A stretch of DNA of 64,000 nt, from contig NZ_JAEKGC010000014.1 in the NCBI RefSeq assembly GCF_016405885.1, forward strand, positions 55,382-119,381, in the 5' to 3' direction. The notes beneath the pieces were generated by a model, which was given only the letters and a program-made list of their open reading frames with translations, had not been told where the DNA came from and ran no database searches. Positions 1-9,080 of this stretch are shown here, one piece after another (the stretch's first letter is position 1; the number at the start of each line of letters is the position of its first letter). This DNA is from Arthrobacter sp. MSA 4-2. Its GTDB lineage: Bacteria > Actinomycetota > Actinomycetes > Actinomycetales > Micrococcaceae. The translations under genes and the position numbers were made by a program.

Positions 1-1
1 G

Positions 2-64
2 AAGGTTGTCTCGGTGCACCGGGTGATGGACGTTGAAATTATCGAAGGGACCTCCGATGGCTGA
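2..64 (+). CDS. C-terminal end of a helicase-associated protein (partial)
   Basis: An open frame enters from the left edge and ends with TGA at 62-64, giving about 20 residues that end in a Val-Ser-Val-His-Arg-Val segment. The stop overlaps the ATG of the next gene by eight bases (ATGGCTGA), the usual sign of translational coupling. In actinobacteria the gene directly before an XPB-type helicase commonly encodes a helicase-associated (XPB/Ssl2 N-terminal domain) protein, and the tail fits the end of that family. The assignment is from context and a short tail only. Confidence 0.5.
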   Translation, partial: KVVSVHRVMDVEIIEGTSDG

Positions 65-1697
65 TGGACCGCTGATCGTCCAAAGCGACAAGACCCTCCT
101 GCTGGAGGTCGACCACCCGCAGGCCGACGAGGCGCGCCACGCCATTGCGCCCTTCGCCGAGCTGGAGCGCGCCCCCGAGCACGTCCACAGCTACCGCCTG
201 ACCCCGCTGGGGCTGTGGAACGCACGCGCCGCGGGCCTTGACGCCGAGCAGGTCCTCGACACCCTGCTGACGTACTCCCGCTTCCCCGTCCCCCACTCCC
301 TGCTGATCGACATTGAGGACACGATGTCCCGCTACGGTCGGCTTCGGCTGGAGAAGGACCCCCAGCACGGGCTGGTCCTGCGCACCACGGACTATCCGGT
401 GCTTGAGGAGGTCCTGCACGCGAGGAAGATCGCACCCCTGCTTGGTCCGCGCATCGACGGCGAAACCGTCGTCGTTCACTCCTCGCAGCGCGGCCAGCTC
501 AAGCAGCTGCTGCTCAAGCTGGGCTGGCCGGCCGAAGACCTCGCCGGCTACGTCGACGGCACCCCCCACCCCATCGCCCTGACCGAGGACGGCTGGTCGC
601 TGCGTCCCTACCAAAAGCTTGCGGCCGACAGTTTCTTCTCCGGCGGGTCCGGGGTGGTCGTGCTGCCCTGCGGCGCCGGCAAGACCATCGTCGGAGCGGC
701 GGCCATGGCCACCAGCCAGACCACTACCCTGATCCTCGTCACGAACACCGTTTCCGCCCGCCAGTGGAAGGACGAACTCCTCAAGCGCACCTCGCTGACC
801 GAGTCGGACATCGGTGAATACTCGGGCGCCCTCAAGGAGGTCCGGCCGGTGACCATCGCCACCTACCAGGTCCTCACCACCCGGCGCGGCGGACTGTACC
901 CGCACCTCGAGCTGCTCGATAAGAACGACTGGGGGCTGATTGTCTATGACGAGGTCCACCTGCTCCCGGCGCCCATCTTCAAGATGACGGCCGATCTTCA
1001 GGCGCGGCGCCGCCTCGGCCTCACTGCCACCCTCGTGCGTGAAGACGGCCGGGAGGGCGAGGTCTTTTCGCTGATCGGGCCCAAGCGCTACGACGCCCCC
1101 TGGAAGGACATCGAGGCCCAGGGGTACATCGCCCCGGCCGACTGCGTCGAGGTCCGCGTCGACCTGCCCCGGGACGAACGCGTCGCCTATGCCATGGCCG
1201 AGGACGGCGACAAGTACCGGCTGTGCGCGACGTCGGATACCAAGTCCGGCGTCGTCGAGAAGCTCGCCGCCGCTCACAAGGGCGAACAGCTGCTGGTCAT
1301 CGGGCAGTACCTCGACCAGCTCGATGACCTCGGCGAACGGCTGGACGCGCCGGTGATCAAGGGCGACACCTCCGTAAAGGAGCGCCAGCGGCTCTTCGCC
1401 GCCTTCCGCAGCGGGGAAATTTCGACCCTTGTGGTGTCGAAGGTGGCCAACTTCTCGATCGACCTGCCCGAGGCCTCGGTCGCCATCCAGGTCTCGGGTT
1501 CCTTCGGCTCGCGCCAGGAGGAGGCCCAGCGCCTGGGCCGGCTGCTGCGGCCCAAGGCCGACGGACGCGCCGCCCGCTTCTACACTGTCGTCGCCCGCGA
1601 CACCCTCGACCAGGACTTCGCCGCCAAGCGGCAGCGCTTCCTGGCGGAGCAGGGCTACGCCTACCGGATCCTCGACGCGGCCGGACTCGCCGGGTGA
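57..1697 (+). CDS. XPB-family DNA repair helicase
   Basis: Superfamily 2 ATP-dependent DNA helicase of 546 residues, related to archaeal and mycobacterial XPB and thought to unwind damaged DNA. Seen in the protein: Walker A CGAGKT at residues 205-210, Walker B box DEVH at 298-301, a second RecA-like domain ending in a QRLGRLLRP motif VI. The first 190 residues match the XPB damage-recognition region. ATG at 57 is chosen over a TTG at 33 because GAAGGGA lies 6 bases before it and because it overlaps the stop of the preceding gene. It is followed after 76 bases by a two-component system that is probably transcribed separately. Confidence 0.93.
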   Translation: MADGPLIVQSDKTLLLEVDHPQADEARHAIAPFAELERAPEHVHSYRLTPLGLWNARAAGLDAEQVLDTLLTYSRFPVPHSLLIDIEDTMSRYGRLRLEKDPQHGLVLRTTDYPVLEEVLHARKIAPLLGPRIDGETVVVHSSQRGQLKQLLLKLGWPAEDLAGYVDGTPHPIALTEDGWSLRPYQKLAADSFFSGGSGVVVLPCGAGKTIVGAAAMATSQTTTLILVTNTVSARQWKDELLKRTSLTESDIGEYSGALKEVRPVTIATYQVLTTRRGGLYPHLELLDKNDWGLIVYDEVHLLPAPIFKMTADLQARRRLGLTATLVREDGREGEVFSLIGPKRYDAPWKDIEAQGYIAPADCVEVRVDLPRDERVAYAMAEDGDKYRLCATSDTKSGVVEKLAAAHKGEQLLVIGQYLDQLDDLGERLDAPVIKGDTSVKERQRLFAAFRSGEISTLVVSKVANFSIDLPEASVAIQVSGSFGSRQEEAQRLGRLLRPKADGRAARFYTVVARDTLDQDFAAKRQRFLAEQGYAYRILDAAGLAG

Positions 1698-1773
1698 TGC
1701 CGTGGGATGCGTCCTCTCTCGTCGGGCCGGCATCCAGTGGACGTCCAGCCAATTTCCAGAAAACGAGCGGATA

Positions 1774-2493
1774 ATGGCGAAGGTGAAGAAACCGACCCCT
1801 GAAGCGAAGCTCCTCGTCGTCGACGATGAACCGAACATCCGCGAACTGCTGTCCACCTCCCTGCGGTTCGCCGGTTTCGAGGTCGTCGCCGCCGGCAACG
1901 GACGGGAGGCCCTGGCCGCGGCCGAGGCCCACAACCCCGACCTCGCCGTCCTCGATGTCATGCTTCCCGACATGGACGGCTTCACCGTAACCCGGCGCCT
2001 GCGGGCGGCGGGCCGTCATTTCCCGGTGGTCTTCCTCACCGCGCGCGACGACACCGAGGACAAGGTCACCGGCCTCACCGTCGGCGGTGACGACTATGTC
2101 ACCAAGCCCTTCAGCCTCGATGAGGTGGTCGCCCGGATCCGGGCCGTGCTGCGCCGGACCCAGCCCCTGTCCGATGACGACGCCGTCATCCGGGTTGACG
2201 ACCTTGAACTTGACGACGACGCGCACGAGGTCCGCCGGGCCGGGGAGATCATCGAGCTGTCCCCCACCGAGTTCAAGCTGCTGCGCTATTTGATGATGAA
2301 CCCGAACCGGGTGCTTTCCAAGGCGCAGATCCTCGACCACGTGTGGGAGTACGACTTCAACGGGGATGCCTCGATCGTCGAGTCGTACATCTCCTACCTC
2401 CGCCGGAAGATCGACAAGAATGCCGACGCGGCGGCACTCATCCAGACAAAGCGGGGCGTCGGTTACCTCCTGCGCTCCACGGACCGACGGTAG
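1774..2493 (+). CDS. OmpR-family response regulator
   Basis: DNA-binding response regulator of 239 residues. The receiver domain (about 13-125) has the acidic pair in VVDDEP, the phosphorylated Asp61 in LDVMLPDMDG and Lys111 in TKPF. A winged-helix OmpR/PhoB DNA-binding domain fills about 140-236 (LSPTEFKLL, then the GVGYLLR wing). ATG at 1774 begins the receiver homology; the open frame upstream is only a shadow of the helicase gene. The partner kinase starts 12 bases downstream, so the two form one operon. It resembles PrrA/TrcR-type regulators, but the stimulus cannot be read from sequence. Confidence 0.93.
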   Translation: MAKVKKPTPEAKLLVVDDEPNIRELLSTSLRFAGFEVVAAGNGREALAAAEAHNPDLAVLDVMLPDMDGFTVTRRLRAAGRHFPVVFLTARDDTEDKVTGLTVGGDDYVTKPFSLDEVVARIRAVLRRTQPLSDDDAVIRVDDLELDDDAHEVRRAGEIIELSPTEFKLLRYLMMNPNRVLSKAQILDHVWEYDFNGDASIVESYISYLRRKIDKNADAAALIQTKRGVGYLLRSTDRR

Positions 2494-2505
2494 GTAGCAG
2501 GGCCC

Positions 2506-3969
2506 TTGATTCGACGGTGGAATTCGGCTTCGCTGCGCTCGCAGCTGGTGGCCATCATGACCCTGCTCATGGTGGTGACCGTGGGCATTACCGGGATCGT
2601 GACGGTTTCGCTGCTTCGCAACGGGCTGATCGAACGCATGGACGGGGACCTGACCGCCAACGCCCAGAACGTCTCCAACGCCTTCTTCCACGACCGCAGC
2701 GCGAGCGACCGCCCGCTCCTGCGCTTCTACGGGGCGCTCCTCGGCCCCGACGGCACCATCCTCGAGACCTCCCACTCCGCCGCGGAGTCCGACGTTCCCC
2801 GGCTTCCGCACCTCACCTCCAAGCAGGTGAACAAGCTCAAGGGTGAGGCGTTCGAGGTGCGCGGCACCGCCCCGGAAAGCCCGGGCTGGCGGGTGAAGGT
2901 CCTCGAGTACGAGGACGGGCCGCAGACCCTGGCGATCGCCTCCCCCATGACCACCGTGGACGACTCCGTCCAGGAGGCCTCCGAGATCATCTTCACGGTG
3001 GGCCTGGTGGCGACGATGATCGCCTCGGCCATCGCCTTCGTCGCCGTGACCCGCCAGTTCCGCCCCCTGGCCCGGGTGGAGCGCACCGCCGCCGCCATCG
3101 CCGCCGGGGATCTCTCGCGCCGCGTCGAAGTCGAGCGGCCCGCCACGGAGGTGGGGCGCCTCTCCCGCTCCCTGAACGCCATGCTTGCCCACATCGAGCG
3201 GGCCTTCGCCGCGCGCACCGAATCCGAACGGAAGATGCGCCGGTTCGTCGCCGACGCCTCCCACGAGCTGCGCACACCCCTGGTGACCATCCGCGGCTTC
3301 TCGGAGCTGTACCGGCACGGCGCGCTGCAGAAGGAGGAGGACGTCGCGGCGGCCATGGGCCGGATCGAAAGCGAAGCCATCCGGATGGGCCATCTGGTGG
3401 AGGACCTGCTGACCCTCGCCCGGATCGACGAGCAGCGGCCACTCGAGGCGAAGCCCATCGACCTGATGGTCCTCGGCAACGACGCGGCCCTCGACGCCCG
3501 GGCCATCGCGCCTGACCGCACCATCACCGTCACCGGGCTCGACGGCGGTGCACCGCGTCCCGCGCCCACCGTCGGCGATGAGGCTCGGCTGCGGCAGGTG
3601 GTGGGAAACCTCATGACCAACGCACTGCGCTACACCCCCGAGGGGACGCCGATCGAGGTTGCTGTCGGGGTGGCCCCCGTCATCCACGGACGGAGCGACT
3701 CGGTGATCGAGGTCCGTGACCACGGTCCCGGAATTTCCGAGGAGGACGCCGCGCGGGTCTTCGAACGCTTCTACCGAGCCGACTCCTCCCGGCACCGGGA
3801 AACCGGAGGTACCGGGCTGGGGCTCGCCATCGTCGCCGCGCTCGTCGCCCAGCACGACGGCACGGTGAGGCTCGAGGACACCCCGGGCGGCGGGGCCACC
3901 CTGTCGATCCGTCTGCCCCACGCGGTGGACGAGCACCCCCTTGAGTTCTCCTCCACAGACCCCGCCTGA
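2506..3969 (+). CDS. Two-component sensor histidine kinase
   Basis: Membrane histidine kinase of 487 residues, partner of the response regulator 12 bases upstream. A short N-terminus leads to membrane helix one (about 13-37), an extracytoplasmic sensor of about 120 residues, helix two (about 160-181), a HAMP linker, the HisKA box with His253 in SHELRTP, then the ATPase domain with N box (NLMTNALRYTP), G1 (DHGPGIS) and G2 (TGLGLAIV). The start is TTG at 2506 preceded by AGCAGGG; no ATG lies before the first membrane helix. The sensor domain has no recognised fold. Confidence 0.93.
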   Translation: MIRRWNSASLRSQLVAIMTLLMVVTVGITGIVTVSLLRNGLIERMDGDLTANAQNVSNAFFHDRSASDRPLLRFYGALLGPDGTILETSHSAAESDVPRLPHLTSKQVNKLKGEAFEVRGTAPESPGWRVKVLEYEDGPQTLAIASPMTTVDDSVQEASEIIFTVGLVATMIASAIAFVAVTRQFRPLARVERTAAAIAAGDLSRRVEVERPATEVGRLSRSLNAMLAHIERAFAARTESERKMRRFVADASHELRTPLVTIRGFSELYRHGALQKEEDVAAAMGRIESEAIRMGHLVEDLLTLARIDEQRPLEAKPIDLMVLGNDAALDARAIAPDRTITVTGLDGGAPRPAPTVGDEARLRQVVGNLMTNALRYTPEGTPIEVAVGVAPVIHGRSDSVIEVRDHGPGISEEDAARVFERFYRADSSRHRETGGTGLGLAIVAALVAQHDGTVRLEDTPGGGATLSIRLPHAVDEHPLEFSSTDPA

Positions 3970-4075
3970 GGCCCGGTTGTCCCCAGCCGGACAGGGAGGA
4001 GCCTCCCCCGGTCCGCGGTGACCTACCGTTTCCAAACCGGCACCCGCCGGGAGGGAACCGGCCAGGGAGGACTTC

Positions 4076-4366
4076 ATGGCACATTTCAACGTCGACACCG
4101 ACAGTCTTGCCGCTCGCAGCGCGCAGGTGCAGGGAACCATCGGCAGGCTGCAGTCCGAGGTCGACTCAATGCAGGCCGGGCTGAGGGAGCTCGAGGCGTT
4201 GTGGACCGGCCAGGCCGCCTCCAACTTCCAGGCTCTCGTCGCCCAGTGGCGGGGAACGCAGGCGAGGGTCGAGGAATCCCTGGCCGCCATCAACGAGGCG
4301 CTCGCCGCCGCGGGCCGCCACTACGCCGAGGCGGAGTTGAACAACGCCAGGATGTTCCTGCCCTGA
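4076..4366 (+). CDS. WXG100 family (ESAT-6-like) protein
   Basis: A 96-residue helical hairpin protein of the WXG100 family, substrates of ESX/type VII secretion. The family Trp-x-Gly is at 43-45 (WTG) in the turn between two long helices, and a Tyr-x3-Glu secretion-type signal (YAEAE) occurs at 83-87. The RBS is GGGAGG-like just before the ATG. It stands alone: no ESX ATPase, EccD or partner WXG100 gene lies in the window, so it may be exported by a system elsewhere or form homodimers. Confidence 0.88.
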   Translation: MAHFNVDTDSLAARSAQVQGTIGRLQSEVDSMQAGLRELEALWTGQAASNFQALVAQWRGTQARVEESLAAINEALAAAGRHYAEAELNNARMFLP

Positions 4367-4442
4367 CCACCCGGTCACGGCAGGACCTGCTGTCCCTTCG
4401 CCGTAGCCACCACCCTGGCGCAGCCGTTCGTCGTTAACGCGA

Positions 4443-4478
4443 AGGAGCGGCACCCCCTCGAAAGGGGATGCCGCTCCT
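4443..4478 (-). terminator. Terminator after groEL
   Basis: A 10-bp perfect stem (AGGAGCGGCA with TGCCGCTCCT), extended by four C:G pairs after one mismatch, closes a small TCGAAA loop 31 bases beyond the groEL stop. It also lies between the convergent WXG100 gene and groEL. Confidence 0.75.
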
Positions 4479-4508
4479 GGTCGGCTGGAGAGCCGGGGGG
4501 TTTGGGGA

Positions 4509-6143
<1,635 letters not shown>

Positions 6144-6297
6144 TTAGGTCCTTTCGGGGACAGTTATGCATTTCAGCAAACGAGTGGTCACCAGCCTGCG
6201 GTGCCCGCGACGGACGGGCTTTCCCGGAAACGATCTCTTTACGCTCCGGGTGCACCCTCACCACAGTGGTATGCCTGCTTTGCTCGATGCCCATGAC

Positions 6298-6324
6298 TTA
6301 GCAGTCAGCGGGTTCGAGTGCTAA
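6298..6324 (-). promoter_or_regulatory. CIRCE operator (proximal to groEL)
   Basis: Inverted repeat of the CIRCE type (9-bp arms, 9-bp spacer) read on the groEL strand as TTAGCACTC, nine bases, GACTGCTAA. One base of the second arm differs from consensus. It is the binding site known for the heat-shock repressor HrcA. Its start lies 161 bases from the groEL ATG. A TTGACT -35-like box sits at 6324-6329, between this site and the second CIRCE. Confidence 0.85.
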
Positions 6325-6332
6325 GTCAATAA

Positions 6333-6359
6333 TTAGCACTCCCACCGCACGAGTGCAAG
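6333..6359 (-). promoter_or_regulatory. CIRCE operator (distal to groEL)
   Basis: Second CIRCE copy: on the groEL strand CTTGCACTC, nine bases, GAGTGCTAA. The second arm is perfect and the first differs at two positions. The two copies are 8 bp apart. Confidence 0.85.
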
Positions 6360-6482
6360 CCGCCGGAACCCGAACGGCCGGGGATGACCCTGAAAGGCGG
6401 AGGCCGGATCCGGGGTTCTACCTGATGCGCAGCCTTTCGCCCGGGCATAGCGTAGAAGCAGCACCAACAACCAAGGAGAAAT

Positions 6483-7169
6483 GTGTCAACGACCCCAGAC
6501 CAGCCCCGCTCCGACTCGGACCCTGCGCCGGACGCAGCGGCCCCGCAGCCAGACGGGTACCCCCTGCCGGGCGGAGCGCGGGAGCACGACGATACCGCCG
6601 TGGACCCGCAGGCTCAGCTGTTCGAGCGGAAGGACAACCTGCCGGACGACGGCGACGCCTACCGCCAGCCCGCAGCGCCCTCGGGTCCCCGCCAGGACCT
6701 GTATTCCCAGGATCCCTACGCCGAGGACTCTTCCCGGCCGGCCCCGTCCGGTGAGTACCAGCCGAACCCCTACGAGCAGAACTCGTATCAGGGGAACCAG
6801 TACCCGCAGGGACAGTTCCAGCAGGGCCCGCCCCCGGGCGGGCAGTATCCCTCGGGCCAGTTCCAGGGCCAGTTCCCCCAAGGCCAGTACCCGCAGGGCC
6901 AGCCCTACGGCGTCCCCGGCTACCCGTATGGCTCGGGCTATCCCGAGCAGAAGTCGCGGCTTGTGGCCGGACTTCTCGGGATCCTGCTCGGTTCCCTGGG
7001 CATCCACAGGTTCTACCTCGGATATGTGGGCATCGGCATCGCCCAGATCGCCGTCACCATCGTGACCTTCGGGTTGGGGGCCGTCTGGGGCTTCATCGAG
7101 GGCATCATGATCCTCGTGGGCGCCGAGTCCTTCCGGCGGGATGCCAAGGGCGTGCCCCTCAAGGAGTAA
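6483..7169 (+). CDS. TM2-domain membrane protein with Gln/Pro/Tyr-rich N-terminus
   Basis: A 228-residue protein of unknown role. Residues 1-155 are disordered, rich in Pro, Gln, Tyr and Gly with repeated YPQGQ-like and SGQFQ-like units. Residues about 157-215 form a TM2 domain: a first membrane helix (LVAGLLGILLG), the conserved GIHRFYLG turn and a second helix. The start is GTG at 6483, four bases after AAGGAG; the ATG at 6481 is in another frame. TM2 proteins are widespread in actinobacteria and mostly uncharacterised. Confidence 0.85.
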   Translation: MSTTPDQPRSDSDPAPDAAAPQPDGYPLPGGAREHDDTAVDPQAQLFERKDNLPDDGDAYRQPAAPSGPRQDLYSQDPYAEDSSRPAPSGEYQPNPYEQNSYQGNQYPQGQFQQGPPPGGQYPSGQFQGQFPQGQYPQGQPYGVPGYPYGSGYPEQKSRLVAGLLGILLGSLGIHRFYLGYVGIGIAQIAVTIVTFGLGAVWGFIEGIMILVGAESFRRDAKGVPLKE

Positions 7170-7176
7170 GGCAGCA

Positions 7177-7203
7177 GGCCGGCCGGCGAATCACCGGCCG
7201 GCC
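7177..7203. terminator. Bidirectional hairpin between convergent genes
   Basis: A perfect 10-bp GC stem (GGCCGGCCGG with CCGGCCGGCC) and 7-base loop lies between the ends of the TM2 and LytR_C genes. There is no clear T-run. Confidence 0.6.
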
Positions 7204-7216
7204 GGCCGTCGCCGGA

Positions 7217-7852
7217 CTACTGGAGTTCGGGGCCGATGACCACCGTGAGGTCCGGCGACACGCCCGCCCCGTCCTGGACCGCGGCGATCCCCAGTGCGGA
7301 GGCCACGGCTTCGGCACCGGCCCGCTGCTCCGCCCCGTTATAGAAGACGACCGACCCCTCAAGCGGGGCGCCGGCCCAGTTTCCGGGCGAAGCACCGGTC
7401 CAGCCGTCGGCGGTCAGGCGCCCGGCCACCGTTCCGGCGAGCCCGGGGACGCCGGTGCTGTTGAGCACGTTGACCTTCTGCGCCTTATCGACGGTCGGCT
7501 TCGGGTCCTGCGGAGGTGCCGACGTCGCCGGCGTGGACGGGCCCGCCGTGCCGGTGGCCTCCGGGGATCCCGGTTCCGGCGGGCGCAGCCTGTCCGTCGA
7601 CGATGCGGTGGGCTCAGGGCTGCTGTCCGCGGCCGCGCCGGCATTGGCCGCGGAGGCGGACCCTGCCCCGCCCATCTCGAGCCGCGGGAGCAGGAAGTAG
7701 GCGGCAACGCCTACCAGCAAAGCAAGGACTCCCACGGCAATCTTCAACCCGAGGCCGCTTCCCCGGACGGCGACGAGCCTCTCCCGGTGCACCCCCTGGC
7801 GCGACGCCGTCTCGGGGATGCGGTCAAACTCGTCCTGGGGGTACTTGCTCAT
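7217..7852 (-). CDS. LytR C-terminal domain protein
   Basis: A 211-residue membrane-anchored protein with a cytoplasmic N-terminus, one membrane helix (about 34-54), a long Pro/Ser/Thr/Ala-rich wall-spanning linker and a C-terminal LytR_C domain (about 125-211) starting KVNVLNSTG and ending in a TVVIGPE strand. LytR_C domains occur on cell-envelope proteins, often with LytR-CpsA-Psr ligases, but no catalytic domain is present here. The DUF3263 gene lies 24 bases upstream on the same strand, so the two are probably one transcript. Confidence 0.85.
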   Translation of the reverse strand: MSKYPQDEFDRIPETASRQGVHRERLVAVRGSGLGLKIAVGVLALLVGVAAYFLLPRLEMGGAGSASAANAGAAADSSPEPTASSTDRLRPPEPGSPEATGTAGPSTPATSAPPQDPKPTVDKAQKVNVLNSTGVPGLAGTVAGRLTADGWTGASPGNWAGAPLEGSVVFYNGAEQRAGAEAVASALGIAAVQDGAGVSPDLTVVIGPELQ

Positions 7853-7876
7853 GCGGTGAAGGGATCCTTGCGTTGG

Positions 7877-8173
7877 TCAGATGTCGGCGCCGAGGCGGCG
7901 GGCGGAGCGTGCACGCTGGCGCGATGTCCGCAGCCTGCGCAGCCTCTTCACGAGCATCGGGTCGTGGGCGAGGGCCGCCTCCGAATCGATCAGCGCATTG
8001 AGAACCTGGTAGTAGTGGGTGGCGGACATGTTGAAGAGGTCCCGGATGGCCTGTTCCTTGGCTCCGGAGTACTTCCACCACTCACGCTCGAGCGCCAGCA
8101 TCTGCTGTTCCCGCTCGCTGAGGACGCCCCGGCTGCCGGGGGCCGGGGCAGGTGCCCCCGCTGGCTCGCTCAC
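7877..8173 (-). CDS. DUF3263 family protein
   Basis: A 98-residue actinobacterial protein of unknown function. The conserved core (about 18-70) contains LSEREQQMLALEREWWKY and a helix-turn-helix-like KEQAIRDLFNMSATHYYQVL, suggestive of a small DNA-binding protein, followed by a basic Arg-rich tail. The start is GTG at 8173 with GGAG six bases before it. It is divergent from ung, and a 24-bp palindrome lies between the two genes. Confidence 0.85.
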   Translation of the reverse strand: MSEPAGAPAPAPGSRGVLSEREQQMLALEREWWKYSGAKEQAIRDLFNMSATHYYQVLNALIDSEAALAHDPMLVKRLRRLRTSRQRARSARRLGADI

Positions 8174-8218
8174 GCGCCGCTCCTCGTTCTAGGTAATGCT
8201 TCCGCACCCATGGTAGTT

Positions 8219-8242
8219 GCGAATGACATACCTGTCATTCGC
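8219..8242. promoter_or_regulatory. Perfect inverted repeat between DUF3263 and ung
   Basis: Perfect 10-bp arms GCGAATGACA and TGTCATTCGC separated by TACC. The site lies 46 bases from the DUF3263 start and 57 bases from the ung start, in a divergent promoter region, so an operator for a dimeric regulator is likely. No T-run favours a terminator. Confidence 0.6.
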
Positions 8243-8298
8243 CGCACCGCCCGCCCGCACGTTCCCGGAGCCCCGCGCCGATCGGCCAGAATGAGGGA

Positions 8299-9078
8299 AT
8301 GCGCTACGAGGATGTCCCCCTGTTCCCCTTCCCCCCGGCGCCGGAGGCCCCCGCGACAGGTGGAGCCGGTGGAGCCGCAGGCACGCCCGCTTTCCCATTC
8401 GCCGCCCCTGCCCCCGTCGGAGCGGTCGTCGCCGCTGACTGGGCGCCCGCCCTGGCGCCCCACGAACCGACACTCCACCGCCTGGCCGCGCGGCTCGAGG
8501 AGGACCGCCGCGCCGGCCACAGGATCCTTCCGCAGCCCGGCAACATCCTCCGGGCCTTCAGCGGCCCCCTGGGCGGGGTGAAGGTCGTCATTGTCGGCCA
8601 GGATCCCTACCCGACGCCCGGGCACTCGGTCGGGTTGGCGTTTTCGGTCGATCCGGCAACCCGGCCGCTGCCCCGGAGCCTCGTCAACATCTACAAGGAA
8701 CTCTCGGAGGACCTCGGCGTCACCGCCCCCGCCATAGGGGACCTCTCGGGGTGGACCCGGCAGGGCGTCCTGCTGATGAACCGGGTACTGACGGTGCGGG
8801 CGGGCGAACCCGCGTCACACCGTGGCTGGGGCTGGGAGGACGTCACCGACGCGGCGCTGCGCGCGCTCGTGGCACGGGGAGGACCGCTGGTCGCCGTCCT
8901 GTGGGGCCGGGACGCCCTGAAGCTCAAGCCCCTGTTCGCCGGTATCCCCACCGTGGAGTCAGCGCACCCCAGCCCGCTCTCCGCCTCCCGCGGCTTCTTC
9001 GGGTCACGGCCCTTCAGCCGGGTCAACGCCCTCCTGCAGCAGCAGGGCGCGGACCCGGTGGACTGGCTCGCAGGCTGA
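8299..9078 (+). CDS. ung: Uracil-DNA glycosylase
   Basis: Family 1 uracil-DNA glycosylase, which removes uracil from DNA to start base-excision repair. It has 259 residues, slightly long because of an Ala/Pro-rich N-terminal extension of about 50 residues. Seen: the water-activating motif GQDPYPTPG with Asp102, the uracil-binding [10 protein letters not shown] region and the [13 protein letters not shown] leucine loop with His223. The GAGGGA before the ATG is unusually close (one base), so the true start may differ slightly. It converges with thrE, leaving two bases between the stops. Confidence 0.95.
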   Translation: MRYEDVPLFPFPPAPEAPATGGAGGAAGTPAFPFAAPAPVGAVVAADWAPALAPHEPTLHRLAARLEEDRRAGHRILPQPGNILRAFSGPLGGVKVVIVGQDPYPTPGHSVGLAFSVDPATRPLPRSLVNIYKELSEDLGVTAPAIGDLSGWTRQGVLLMNRVLTVRAGEPASHRGWGWEDVTDAALRALVARGGPLVAVLWGRDALKLKPLFAGIPTVESAHPSPLSASRGFFGSRPFSRVNALLQQQGADPVDWLAG

Positions 9079-9080
9079 GG

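Noticed and set aside
39..1985. 648-residue minus-strand frame opposite the XPB helicase
   Set aside because: Low-complexity Gly/Val/Arg/Asp-rich shadow of the helicase and response-regulator genes, which have clear motifs and RBS.
1357..4293. 978-residue minus-strand frame over the two-component genes
   Set aside because: Composition of a shadow frame, no RBS and no domain; real kinase and regulator lie opposite.
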